Shown: positions 1-7,419 of the stretch, in pieces
Numbering within the stretch: position 1 is the stretch's first letter
Layout of the letters: each line of letters opens with the position of its first letter
From: an uncultured Bacteroidales bacterium
GTDB taxonomy: Bacteria; Bacteroidota; Bacteroidia; Bacteroidales; Bacteroidaceae
Length of the DNA: 22,849 nucleotides
Reading direction: 5' to 3'
NCBI GenBank assembly: GCA_937995875.1
Contig: CALKIW010000115.1
Coordinates: 1 to 22,849 of the forward strand
Position numbers and translations under genes: made by a program
Notes under the pieces: model-generated
The model's input: only the letters and a program-made list of their open reading frames with translations
What the model was told of the DNA's origin: nothing
The model's database searches: none

Positions 1-10
1 AATCGCGGTA

Positions 11-395
11 TTTTTTCTTAACAAACACCCCTTCAGAATTCGCGTATTCTGAAAAAACTTTGTTCCCGTCCGAAATTTCGTAAAATTTGAGAAATTCGTA
101 GTCTATTGATTACCAACTCTTTCCGCATATACGTATTTATATCCCCTGTTTGGTCATTCGCGGTTGCATATCGAACGGCAGTGCGAAAGAGCTTTAACCG
201 CAGGGCGGATAGGGCCTAAACGCATGACCGAAACGCTCTAACGGCACCACCGAAGAAGCCTAATCGCGACGGCAACAACTTTTTCTTGTCGAACGAACCG
301 AAAATGACGGATGAAACATAGCCCTTTTTGCGCTGGTTGCTTCAAAAATATTCATCGAAAAATGGTAATCTAAATTTACACATAGAAAGAGGGTG
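11..395. repeat. Dispersed intergenic repeat, copy 1
   Basis: This stretch aligns over nearly its whole length with 11413-11819, in the same orientation, with many substitutions and small indels. Shared anchors in the same order are ACAAACACCC (21-30 and 11423-11432), ATTCGTAGTC (about 94-103 in this copy), TTCGCGGTTGCATA (157-170 and 11559-11572) and a 24-bp identity (313-336 and 11737-11760). The middle (172-270) is built of units spaced 22 bp apart. No transposase, terminal inverted repeat or target duplication is visible, so the class of element is unknown. Confidence 0.85.
172..272. repeat. 22-bp phased degenerate tandem repeat (copy 1)
   Basis: Five degenerate units occur with the equivalent AA dinucleotide at 174, 196, 218, 240 and 262, a spacing of exactly 22 bp each time. 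The approximate unit is (c)TAAcgGCagnnCGaanngGC. The units are imperfect, adjacent and lack spacers, so this is not a CRISPR array. Confidence 0.75.
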
Positions 396-529
396 ACAGT
401 GCGGAATACACTTTTAGTATTGCCAAATGAGCACCGGCAAGCGTCTGTCACAAGAAAATTTAGGTCTATGGAGGATTATATCGCTGAATGGTCTCGTCTT
501 AACACGCCGCTGATGCTTTAATTATTGTT

Positions 530-557
530 AATAAAGAATAAAGAATAAAGAATAAAG
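530..557. repeat. Four tandem copies of AATAAAG
   Basis: Four exact 7-bp units in a row (530-536, 537-543, 544-550, 551-557) lie about 170 bp upstream of the fabI -7 box. A simple repeat of this type can change length by slippage. No function can be read from it. Confidence 0.9.
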
Positions 558-705
558 TTTCTTCCTATTATGTGTAATACCGCTATAGCAGACTTGTCAA
601 GGCGGCATCGTTCTTTCGATAACAGATACGGCAACGAGGCAGCAGTTTAAACAACGCTCCTGCTGAGCCGTTCCCTACCTGTGAGAGGTTTTTAAGGTTT
701 TATAG

Positions 706-736
706 TTCGCGGTTTCCCACAAAAGTAGTACCTTTG
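706..736 (+). promoter_or_regulatory. Predicted fabI promoter (Bacteroidota type)
   Basis: A -7 box TACCTTTG (729-736) fits the Bacteroidota consensus TAnnTTTG. Nineteen bases upstream is TTCG (706-709), three of four matches to the -33 TTTG. Transcription would start near 742, about 20 bases before the fabI ATG at 763. The leader is AT-rich with no Shine-Dalgarno sequence, as usual in this phylum. Confidence 0.6.
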
Positions 737-762
737 CAACAGTTTAAAATAAAAGCTAGATT

Positions 763-1620
763 ATGAGTAATAATTTATTAAAAGGTAAAAGAGGTATCAT
801 CTTTGGTGCCCTCAATGAGAAATCCATCGCATGGAAAGTAGCTGAACGCGCCGTTGAAGAAGGTGCCACTATCACCTTATCTAATACACCCGTAGCCGTT
901 CGCATGGGTACGGTGACCGCTTTGTCTGAGAAGCTCAACTGCGAAGTTATTCCGGCCGATGCCACCAGCGTGGAAGATTTGGAAAATGTGTTTCGTCGCT
1001 CCATGGAGGTATTGGGAGGCAAAATCGACTTCGTGCTCCATGCCATCGGGATGTCACCCAACGTGCGCAAGCACCGCACCTACGACGATCTGGACTACAA
1101 GATGCTCGACACCACGCTCGACATTTCCGCCGTTTCATTCCATAAAATGATTCAGAGTGCCAAGAAACTCAATGCCATCAGTGACTACGGGTCTATCGTG
1201 GCCCTGTCCTACGTGGCCGCCCAACGCACTTTCTACGGCTACAACGATATGGCTGATGCCAAGGCGCTGCTGGAGAGCATTGCCCGCAGCTTCGGCTACA
1301 TTTATGGACGCGAGCACAACGTGCGCATCAACACCATCTCGCAGTCGCCCACGATGACCACTGCCGGACAGGGGGTGAAAGGCATGGACAAACTCTACGA
1401 CTTTGCCAACCGCATGTCGCCGCTCGGCAACGCCAGCGCAGAAGAGTGTGCCGATTATTGTATCGTGATGTTCTCAGACCTCACCCGCAAGGTAACGATG
1501 CAAAACCTCTATCACGACGGCGGCTTCTCCAACGTGGGCATGAGCCTGCGCGCGATGGCTACCTACGAGAAAGGCCTTGATGAATACAAGGACGAGAACG
1601 GGAACATTATCTATGGATAA
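763..1620 (+). CDS. fabI: Enoyl-[acyl-carrier-protein] reductase, FabI type
   Basis: FabI reduces the trans-2-enoyl-ACP double bond with NAD(P)H in the last step of each fatty-acid elongation cycle, in the cytoplasm. The 285-residue product is an SDR-fold protein. Its N-terminal nucleotide-binding segment reads GALNEKSIAW (residues 15-24), like the SIA motif of FabI rather than the GxxxGxG of ordinary SDRs. The catalytic pair is Tyr160 and Lys167 (YNDMADAK), with the second tyrosine Tyr150 in the LSY motif; this Tyr-x6-Lys spacing is that of FabI. It is slightly longer than the ~260 residues of the enterobacterial enzyme, mainly at the C-terminus. It stands alone, with its own promoter upstream and a strong hairpin downstream. 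The ATG at 763 gives a normal family N-terminus. Confidence 0.93.
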   Translation: MSNNLLKGKRGIIFGALNEKSIAWKVAERAVEEGATITLSNTPVAVRMGTVTALSEKLNCEVIPADATSVEDLENVFRRSMEVLGGKIDFVLHAIGMSPNVRKHRTYDDLDYKMLDTTLDISAVSFHKMIQSAKKLNAISDYGSIVALSYVAAQRTFYGYNDMADAKALLESIARSFGYIYGREHNVRINTISQSPTMTTAGQGVKGMDKLYDFANRMSPLGNASAEECADYCIVMFSDLTRKVTMQNLYHDGGFSNVGMSLRAMATYEKGLDEYKDENGNIIYG

Positions 1621-1690
1621 CCCATCCTGACGTACACGAGCCATCTCCTACGCTTCGACAAAAGGGAAGATGGGAGACCAAAAACAATAG

Positions 1691-1732
1691 GCAATAGCCA
1701 TTTCTGTCTGTCAGACGGGAATGGCTATTTGC
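1691..1732. terminator. Probable bidirectional terminator between fabI and the BASS transporter gene
   Basis: A long hairpin sits between two convergent genes. The arms ATAGCCATT (1694-1702) and AATGGCTAT (1720-1728) pair perfectly. Pairing continues inward through TCTGTCT/AGACGGG with two G-T wobbles to a 3-base loop. T-rich sequence follows on the minus strand (TTGTTTTTGG) and a weaker one on the plus strand (TTTGCTTTATC). Confidence 0.75.
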
Positions 1733-1802
1733 TTTATCCATGTTCGGAAAGAGAGGAAACGGGGTAGACGTATAGGACACATCGGACAATGAGCAAAGAG
1801 AA

Positions 1803-2786
1803 TCATGAGGATTGCTCAAGTCCCTTTCTGCGATATATCCATATTTCCACAGAGTTGATGATGTTCTGCCAGAGGATGTAACAACCGGGACCTACGGACG
1901 AAAGAGGATTGAGAAAGGCAGTGGCCACCCAGATGGAAAAGGCCGTGTTTTTCTGTCCGAGACTCTGCCCGGCCTCTACGGTCCTATCGAAATAATGCCC
2001 GATGAAACGGCCGGTGGCAAACTGAATGATGCAGAGGATGAGGGACATGAGTGCGATGGACACGAGAAAAAACACCGAAGTGTGCTCCCATGCCTCGCGA
2101 ATGTTCATGGCTGTGGTGCCCGTTACTACGACGAGTGAGCAGCCCCACATGTAATAACTCAGGTCTTTGATATTGATAATCCAATGGTGAAACCTGTGCA
2201 TCCGGTGCTTTACAACATAGGCCAACAACATAGGAAGCAGGAGTACCATGCTCACTTTCCACAATATTTGAAAGAATAAAGGCCAAAATTCGATGTCGGC
2301 AGCAGCAGTTGCGGTCTGCGGGAGGAGTGGGAAACACAAGGGAATGAGCAGGGCGGAGATTAAATTGGATATAAAAGTATAAGTGGTCATCTCTTCCAAG
2401 CTGCCGCCCAGCTTGGCCGTCACCACCGCAGCGGCAGAGGCTGCCGGTCCGATGATGCACACCAAGATGGCTTCGAGCATAATCAGTCCATTGCCCGTGA
2501 TGTTGAAGCCCAGTATCAATCCGACCAGTGCCAACACGAAAACTACCTGCTGAAAACCTATCCAGAAGTGCCATTTCACCGGCAACAGCCGTTTGTAGTC
2601 CACCTTGCAAAAGGTGACAAACAGTATCAGAAACATAAAATCGGGCAGCACATTGTCGTTATAGGGCGCATACCAACGCCCTATGGGTTGCAGAATGGGC
2701 ACGAAATGGAACAGCAGGTAGACCACGACACCCGTTGTCATGGCTACCGGCAATGTCCAGTTCTTGATAAATCTGAGAAAGTTCAT
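1803..2786 (-). CDS. Bile acid:sodium symporter (BASS)-like membrane transporter
   Basis: The product is a 327-residue, very hydrophobic protein with roughly nine membrane segments, the size and layout of the BASS/SBF superfamily (10-helix transporters of organic anions and other small solutes). Typical family features are the GPAASAAAVVTAKLGG loop around residues 113-128 and the C-terminal GQKNTAFSIWVATAFLNP segment. The latter resembles the conserved GxxN...P region at the sodium/substrate crossover. The substrate cannot be inferred. The gene follows rseP by only 27 bp on the same strand, so it probably ends the tsaB-rseP transcript. Family assignment is moderately firm; function is open. 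Confidence 0.7.
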   Translation of the reverse strand: MNFLRFIKNWTLPVAMTTGVVVYLLFHFVPILQPIGRWYAPYNDNVLPDFMFLILFVTFCKVDYKRLLPVKWHFWIGFQQVVFVLALVGLILGFNITGNGLIMLEAILVCIIGPAASAAAVVTAKLGGSLEEMTTYTFISNLISALLIPLCFPLLPQTATAAADIEFWPLFFQILWKVSMVLLLPMLLAYVVKHRMHRFHHWIINIKDLSYYMWGCSLVVVTGTTAMNIREAWEHTSVFFLVSIALMSLILCIIQFATGRFIGHYFDRTVEAGQSLGQKNTAFSIWVATAFLNPLSSVGPGCYILWQNIINSVEIWIYRRKGLEQSS

Positions 2787-2813
2787 GCCTGATTGATGAT
2801 GAAATACCTATCG

Positions 2814-4247
2814 CTACATCACCCCAAGCCACCTCAACACATCGTTCAGGTTGGCCACAATCATGAGCAAAAGCAATATGATGATACCGGCATACTCGGC
2901 ACGTATCATGAACTTTTCAGAGGGTTTGCGCCGTGCGATGATTTCGTAGAGCAGGAAAAGCACGTGTCCGCCATCGAGTGCAGGGATGGGCAGGATGTTC
3001 ATGAAAGCAAGGATGATGCTTAGGAATGCGGTCATCCTCCAGAACATATACCAATCCCAAGTAGCCGGGAACAGACTGCCGATGGCTCCGAAACCGCCTA
3101 AACTCTTTGCGCCGTCGGCCGTAAACACATACTTCATGTCGCTCACGTATCCGGCAAGTACGTTCCAACCGTATTTCACGCCGGCGGGGAAGCTCTCCAA
3201 GAAACCGTAGGAGATGTGTGTCATGTTGGCTTCATACATCTTGTAAAGACTGGGGACAGCAAAGCCCAACTTCAGATCGGGCGTAAGCATGGTCTTCAAA
3301 GTGTCTACCCTGTCGCTTCCGGCCTTAGCCACCGTGAGCGTCACACTGCGCAGATTCACACTGTCGCGGTGTGTCGTGACAGCCATCAGTTGGTCTTCTA
3401 TCCTCCCAATTTCGTTGAAAAACTCATTATACGAGTCTACCGCCTTGCCGTTCAGAGAAAGAATTTTATCATTCTTGGCCAATCCTATCTGTGCGGCCGG
3501 CGTTGCCACAGAGTCCGTACTGCCCTCAGCCACCGGCATTTTCTGAAGCACGGTATCGACGATTGCCGGGGTGAACGGCGCAACAAATTTGGGCGTAGAC
3601 TTCAACATATTGAGCAGATTTACGTTGCCCGGCAGATCGACGCGCACCCTCTTACCACCGCGAATCACCTCCGCATATTCGGCTTTGGAAAGGTCTCGAT
3701 ACACGTCTACATTGAAATCGCGGAACTCGCGAATATTGGTGCCCACAAGAATGTCACCATCCCGGAATCCGAGTTCTTTGGCTTCTGAGTTAAATTTCAT
3801 GCCGTAGCTCATGTCCTTCATGCCGATATAACTCTCGCCCCAATGGAACATAATCATGGAATAGATAAACAATGCCAACACAAAATTGACAAACACTCCG
3901 GCCACCATGATGATAAGGCGCTGCCAGGCCGGCTTCGTACGAAACTCCCAAGGCTGTGGCTCACGCTTCATCTGCTCGGTGTCCATGCTCTCATCGATCA
4001 TTCCCGATATTTTGCAATAGCCTCCGAGAGGCAGCCATCCTAATCCATACTCGGTTTCTCCGCCCTTAGGCTTGAAACTAAAGAGCTTTCCGCGCCACTT
4101 GCCGATGCTCACATCGAAGAATACAAAGAATTTTTCCACCCTCACGCCAAACAGCTTTGATGAAAGCATGTGGCCGCCCTCATGCAAAAGAACAAGCAGG
4201 GAGATGGACAAAATGAACTGCAGAAGCTTGATTAAAAAGATTTCCAT
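2814..4247 (-). CDS. rseP: RIP metalloprotease RseP (site-2 protease, M50B)
   Basis: RseP-type proteases cut membrane-embedded substrates such as anti-sigma factors and signal-peptide remnants inside the inner membrane. The 477-residue product begins with a hydrophobic helix carrying the zinc motif HEGGH (residues 22-26). A second conserved site, NILPIPALDGGH (about 417-428), supplies the third zinc ligand (LDG). Between them lie periplasmic PDZ-like segments, one around residues 150-205 (with LGFRDGDILV) and one around 245-320 (with IGLAKNDKILSLNGK). C-terminal membrane helices follow. It lies 144 bp downstream of dxr on the same strand, a neighbourhood common to many bacteria. The substrate here is not deducible, as no anti-sigma factor gene is in the window. 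Confidence 0.93.
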   Translation of the reverse strand: MEIFLIKLLQFILSISLLVLLHEGGHMLSSKLFGVRVEKFFVFFDVSIGKWRGKLFSFKPKGGETEYGLGWLPLGGYCKISGMIDESMDTEQMKREPQPWEFRTKPAWQRLIIMVAGVFVNFVLALFIYSMIMFHWGESYIGMKDMSYGMKFNSEAKELGFRDGDILVGTNIREFRDFNVDVYRDLSKAEYAEVIRGGKRVRVDLPGNVNLLNMLKSTPKFVAPFTPAIVDTVLQKMPVAEGSTDSVATPAAQIGLAKNDKILSLNGKAVDSYNEFFNEIGRIEDQLMAVTTHRDSVNLRSVTLTVAKAGSDRVDTLKTMLTPDLKLGFAVPSLYKMYEANMTHISYGFLESFPAGVKYGWNVLAGYVSDMKYVFTADGAKSLGGFGAIGSLFPATWDWYMFWRMTAFLSIILAFMNILPIPALDGGHVLFLLYEIIARRKPSEKFMIRAEYAGIIILLLLMIVANLNDVLRWLGVM

Positions 4248-4391
4248 TGATTTTTATTCGGTTGTTGGGGGAAGGGCATTTGGGCGTTGTATGATTGGGA
4301 AGGTGAAGATTTTGCCTATCGCGCACCTATCATTGGGCGGGGTTTCGGCTTCACCTGATCAGGCCCCTATATCCCAGCTGCCCCCGTAAAT

Positions 4392-5555
4392 TTACTTATT
4401 GTTTAATATTCTCATTGCTATTTCTCGTGCCTCACGGTCTGTCTGCAAATAGACATCGAGGTCGGGATTATTGTCAAAAGAGGTCTGTTGCATGGTCTTC
4501 TCTATGATTTCGGCCATATCCGGGAATGTACACTCGTCGCGTCGGAATGCTGCATTCACCACCTCGTTGGCTGCATTGAGGATGCAGGGCATATTGCCGC
4601 CACGACTGATGGCTTCGTAGGCCAGTGCAAGACATTTGAATTTGTTGATGTCGGGCTCAAAAAACTCCAAGCTCCGCGCCTTGAACAGATCGAGACGCTC
4701 GCCCTTTAAAGGCAAACGTTGGGGGAAAGAGAAGGCATATTGAATGGGCAGGCGCATATCGGGCACCCCTAATTGTGCTTTCACCGCACCATCCTTGAAC
4801 TCCACTCCGCTATGAACGATGCTCTGTGGATGGATTAACACCTGTATCTTCTCGGCCGGTACGCCAAACAGCCATTTGGCCTCCATCACTTCAAAACCCT
4901 TGTTCATCAGCGTGGCGGAGTCGATCGTGATCTTCGCTCCCATATCCCACGTGGGATGTTTCAGGGCATCGGCTGCCGTGACACGCTGCAATTGGTCGTG
5001 TGTAAACTCACGGAACGGGCCGCCCGAACACGTCAGCAAAATCTTCTCCACCTCGTTCATATCCTCGCCCACAAGGCTCTGGAAGATAGCACTATGCTCC
5101 GAATCGACTGGCAGGAGGTCCACATGATACTGCCGCACCAGCTGAAGCATCAACTCTCCGGCCACCACAAGTGTTTCTTTGTTGGCCAAAGCAATTTTCT
5201 TACCGGCCTTGATGGCATGAATTGTCGGTACCAACCCGGAGAAACCCACCATCGAAGCCAACACAATGTTCACCGGATCGGCCTCAACAACCTGATTCAA
5301 CGCTTCTGCGCCGGCATAGACTTTGATGTCCGGATGGTCGCTCAGAAGATCTTTCAGTCGGTCATAATGCTCCTCATTGGCAATCACAACGCAGGCAGGA
5401 TTAAACCGTCGAGCCTGTTCGGCCAGCTTTTCCACGCTGTTGTTGGCAGTCAGGCAGTACACCTCGTAGCGGTCGGAATGTTGTGCGATAACATCGAGAG
5501 CCTGTGTGCCTATGGAGCCTGTGCTGCCAAGAATACATATCTGTTGTTTATTCAT
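4392..5555 (-). CDS. dxr: 1-deoxy-D-xylulose 5-phosphate reductoisomerase
   Basis: Dxr (IspC) converts DXP to 2-C-methyl-D-erythritol 4-phosphate with NADPH and a divalent metal, the first committed step of the MEP isoprenoid pathway. It thereby feeds undecaprenyl and quinone synthesis. The 387-residue protein has the NADPH-binding GSTGSIG (residues 10-16), the ANKETLV motif (124-130) and metal/substrate residues in PVDSEHSAIF (Asp151, Glu153). It also has the flexible-loop motif CSGGPFREF, MNKGFEVMEAKWLF, and the AANEVV segment near the C-terminus. Length is normal. It lies 33 bp downstream of rimM and upstream of rseP, so it is probably co-transcribed with both. Confidence 0.97.
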   Translation of the reverse strand: MNKQQICILGSTGSIGTQALDVIAQHSDRYEVYCLTANNSVEKLAEQARRFNPACVVIANEEHYDRLKDLLSDHPDIKVYAGAEALNQVVEADPVNIVLASMVGFSGLVPTIHAIKAGKKIALANKETLVVAGELMLQLVRQYHVDLLPVDSEHSAIFQSLVGEDMNEVEKILLTCSGGPFREFTHDQLQRVTAADALKHPTWDMGAKITIDSATLMNKGFEVMEAKWLFGVPAEKIQVLIHPQSIVHSGVEFKDGAVKAQLGVPDMRLPIQYAFSFPQRLPLKGERLDLFKARSLEFFEPDINKFKCLALAYEAISRGGNMPCILNAANEVVNAAFRRDECTFPDMAEIIEKTMQQTSFDNNPDLDVYLQTDREAREIAMRILNNK

Positions 5556-5588
5556 ATCTACTTTCTTTCTTACGCTTTGCTATTCTGT

Positions 5589-6113
5589 TCATCCCAAATC
5601 GAGCAGTCCTTCAGGAATGTTCATGGTGACGCGGCGCGCTTTTTTGTCTACATCCGTAATCAGTTCCTCGTTTGCAGGAATAAGCAGATCATCTCCATCG
5701 GGCGTCGTTACATCAAACAAAGTGTTGATTGTAGCGTCGTCTACCCCTCTGATAACGCCCAACGGCGCACCCGATTGAGCATCAATGACCTGAAAACCGA
5801 CGATTTCCGACCATGCCAAATGGTCCTCATCGTCATCCGAATGTTCTCTCGGAAAATACACGTTGCAGCCTGTCAGTTCACGCGCCCGGTCTTCAGTGTC
5901 GATGTCTTCGAACTTCACGAACGCCAAATCATCCGACCGAAAGCGATACTCCTCTATAAAAAACGGAACAAGGATGCCGTCGATCTCCAACACGAGATAG
6001 TCGGCATCCAGCCGGTCGAACACGTCGTCGCTAAACCAAAACGACGTCTCGCCTTTCACACCATGAGGTTTTCCCAGTCGCCCGATGTTGTAAACGTCTT
6101 CTTTTCTAATCAT
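5589..6113 (-). CDS. rimM: Ribosome maturation factor RimM
   Basis: RimM binds ribosomal protein S19 and helps assemble the 30S head during 16S rRNA maturation. The 174-residue protein opens with the family signature VYNIGRLGKPHGVKGE, then an N-terminal beta-barrel and a C-terminal PRC-barrel-like part (residues ~95-174; motif LIPANEELITDVD near the end). The open frame extends to a GTG at 6119. The ATG at 6113, giving MIRKEDVYNIG, is preferred as the usual family start. With that start the gene overlaps the 3' end of murA by 8 bp, suggesting translational coupling. A very acidic stretch (HSDDDEDH) lies at the junction between the two domains. Confidence 0.93.
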   Translation of the reverse strand: MIRKEDVYNIGRLGKPHGVKGETSFWFSDDVFDRLDADYLVLEIDGILVPFFIEEYRFRSDDLAFVKFEDIDTEDRARELTGCNVYFPREHSDDDEDHLAWSEIVGFQVIDAQSGAPLGVIRGVDDATINTLFDVTTPDGDDLLIPANEELITDVDKKARRVTMNIPEGLLDLG

Positions 6114-7416
6114 CAACACGTTTGATTTTGGCGCCCAACTTGTTCAACCTATGCTCTATATCTTCATAGCCTCGGTCTATCTGGGCGATATTTTCGATGC
6201 GGCTCACTCCGTCGGCACTCATGGCTGCAATGAGCAAAGCAATACCCGCGCGAATATCGGGGCTTGTCATCCTACCGGCACGGAGTGTGATGCGACGATC
6301 CTGCCCCACCACAACAGCCCGATGTGGGTCGCAAAGGATAATCTGAGCACGCATATCTATGAGTTTGTCGACAAAGAAAAGACGACTTTCAAACATCTTC
6401 TGATGAATCAGTACAGACCCTCTCGCCTGTGTGGCCACAACGAGAAGCACCGACAGGAGGTCCGGCGTGAGACCGGGCCAGGGGGCGTCTGCCAACGTCA
6501 TGATGGTGCCGTCGATAAACGATTCCACCACATAGTTGTTCTGATGAGGTATGAAAAGGTCATCACCTTCAACCTTAATTTCCACACCGAGACGGCGAAA
6601 TGCTTCGGGTATCAGGCCCAAATCCTTCACCGACACATCCTTAATCCGCACACCGTTACCCATCATGGCGGCCATTCCAATGAACGACCCCACCTCTATC
6701 ATATCGGGCAACAGCCTGTGTTTTGCACCGTGCAGCTTCTTTACTCCCACTATCGTGAGCAGGTTACTGCCTATCCCACTGATGTTCGCCCCCATCGCAT
6801 TGAGCAGGTGGCACAGCTGTTGGATATACGGCTCACACGCGGCATTATAGATGGTAGTCACTCCTTCGGCCATCACGGCAGCCATAATGATATTGGCCGT
6901 ACCCGTTACCGACGCCTCGTCGAGCAACATATACGTGCCTTTCAGTTGGTCGGCCTCAATCCGATAAATATCACGGGATACGTTATACATAAACTCCGCG
7001 CCTAATTTTTTGAAGCCTAAGAAGTGGGTATCGAGCCTCCGTCGTCCTATCTTGTCACCTCCGGGCTTGGCCACCGCAGCCCTTCCGAAACGACCGAGCA
7101 GCGGTCCAATCATCAGCACCGAGCCGCGAAGCGAAGAACTTTTCTTCACAAATTCAGGGCTGTCAAGATAGTCCAGATTCAGCATTTCGGCCTTGAAGGT
7201 ATAGTCATGACGACCGTTTTTAGTTACCTCCACACCAATATCAGTGAGCAATTTGATCAAATTGTTCACATCAAGAATATCGGGAACATTCGAGATTCTT
7301 ACTTCCTCATTCGTGAGCAGCGTTGCGCAAATCACCTGCAACGCCTCGTTTTTGGCTCCCTGTGGGGTGATTGTTCCGCTGAGCTTATGCCCGCCTTCGA
7401 TGATGAATGACTCCAT
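6106..7416 (-). CDS. murA: UDP-N-acetylglucosamine 1-carboxyvinyltransferase (MurA), Asp at the catalytic Cys position
   Basis: MurA transfers enolpyruvate from PEP to UDP-GlcNAc, the first committed step of peptidoglycan synthesis, in the cytoplasm. The 436-residue length and EPSP-synthase-like fold are typical. The GAKNEAL motif (Lys22, Asn23) and SLRGSVLMIGPL (Arg97) are present. The loop that normally reads PGGC-IG is PGGDKIG here, placing Asp121 at the position of E. coli Cys115. Enzymes with Asp there are active but not alkylated by fosfomycin, so intrinsic target-based insensitivity is likely. The gene lies 3 bp downstream of the DUF4290 gene and overlaps rimM by 8 bp, so it sits tightly inside the operon. 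Confidence 0.95.
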   Translation of the reverse strand: MESFIIEGGHKLSGTITPQGAKNEALQVICATLLTNEEVRISNVPDILDVNNLIKLLTDIGVEVTKNGRHDYTFKAEMLNLDYLDSPEFVKKSSSLRGSVLMIGPLLGRFGRAAVAKPGGDKIGRRRLDTHFLGFKKLGAEFMYNVSRDIYRIEADQLKGTYMLLDEASVTGTANIIMAAVMAEGVTTIYNAACEPYIQQLCHLLNAMGANISGIGSNLLTIVGVKKLHGAKHRLLPDMIEVGSFIGMAAMMGNGVRIKDVSVKDLGLIPEAFRRLGVEIKVEGDDLFIPHQNNYVVESFIDGTIMTLADAPWPGLTPDLLSVLLVVATQARGSVLIHQKMFESRLFFVDKLIDMRAQIILCDPHRAVVVGQDRRITLRAGRMTSPDIRAGIALLIAAMSADGVSRIENIAQIDRGYEDIEHRLNKLGAKIKRVDD

Positions 7417-7419
7417 AGG

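Larger units (their letters stand above)
1..762. other. Non-coding region upstream of fabI
   Basis: No convincing gene is seen. From left to right it holds copy 1 of a dispersed repeat (about 11-395), a short inverted repeat TTGCC/GGCAA (420-424 and 436-440), four tandem copies of AATAAAG (530-557) and the fabI promoter (706-736). A 63-codon frame on the minus strand (260-451) lies largely inside the repeat and has no start context that would argue for translation. Confidence 0.75.

Noticed and set aside
172..272. CRISPR array suggested by regular 22-bp spacing
   Set aside because: The units are degenerate and directly adjacent with no spacers, and there are no cas genes.
260..451. Small hypothetical protein of 63 codons (minus strand) in repeat copy 1
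   Set aside because: Its upstream part is not kept in copy 2 and the longest frame in copy 2 is a different one; not enough to call a gene.
4956..6125. Plus-strand open frame of 389 codons antisense to dxr and rimM
   Set aside because: It spans two well-supported minus-strand genes, shows no family motif, and has a His/Cys-rich composition typical of a shadow frame.
6151..7005. Plus-strand open frame of 284 codons antisense to murA
   Set aside because: It lies entirely within murA on the other strand and has no recognisable domain; a shadow of codon usage.
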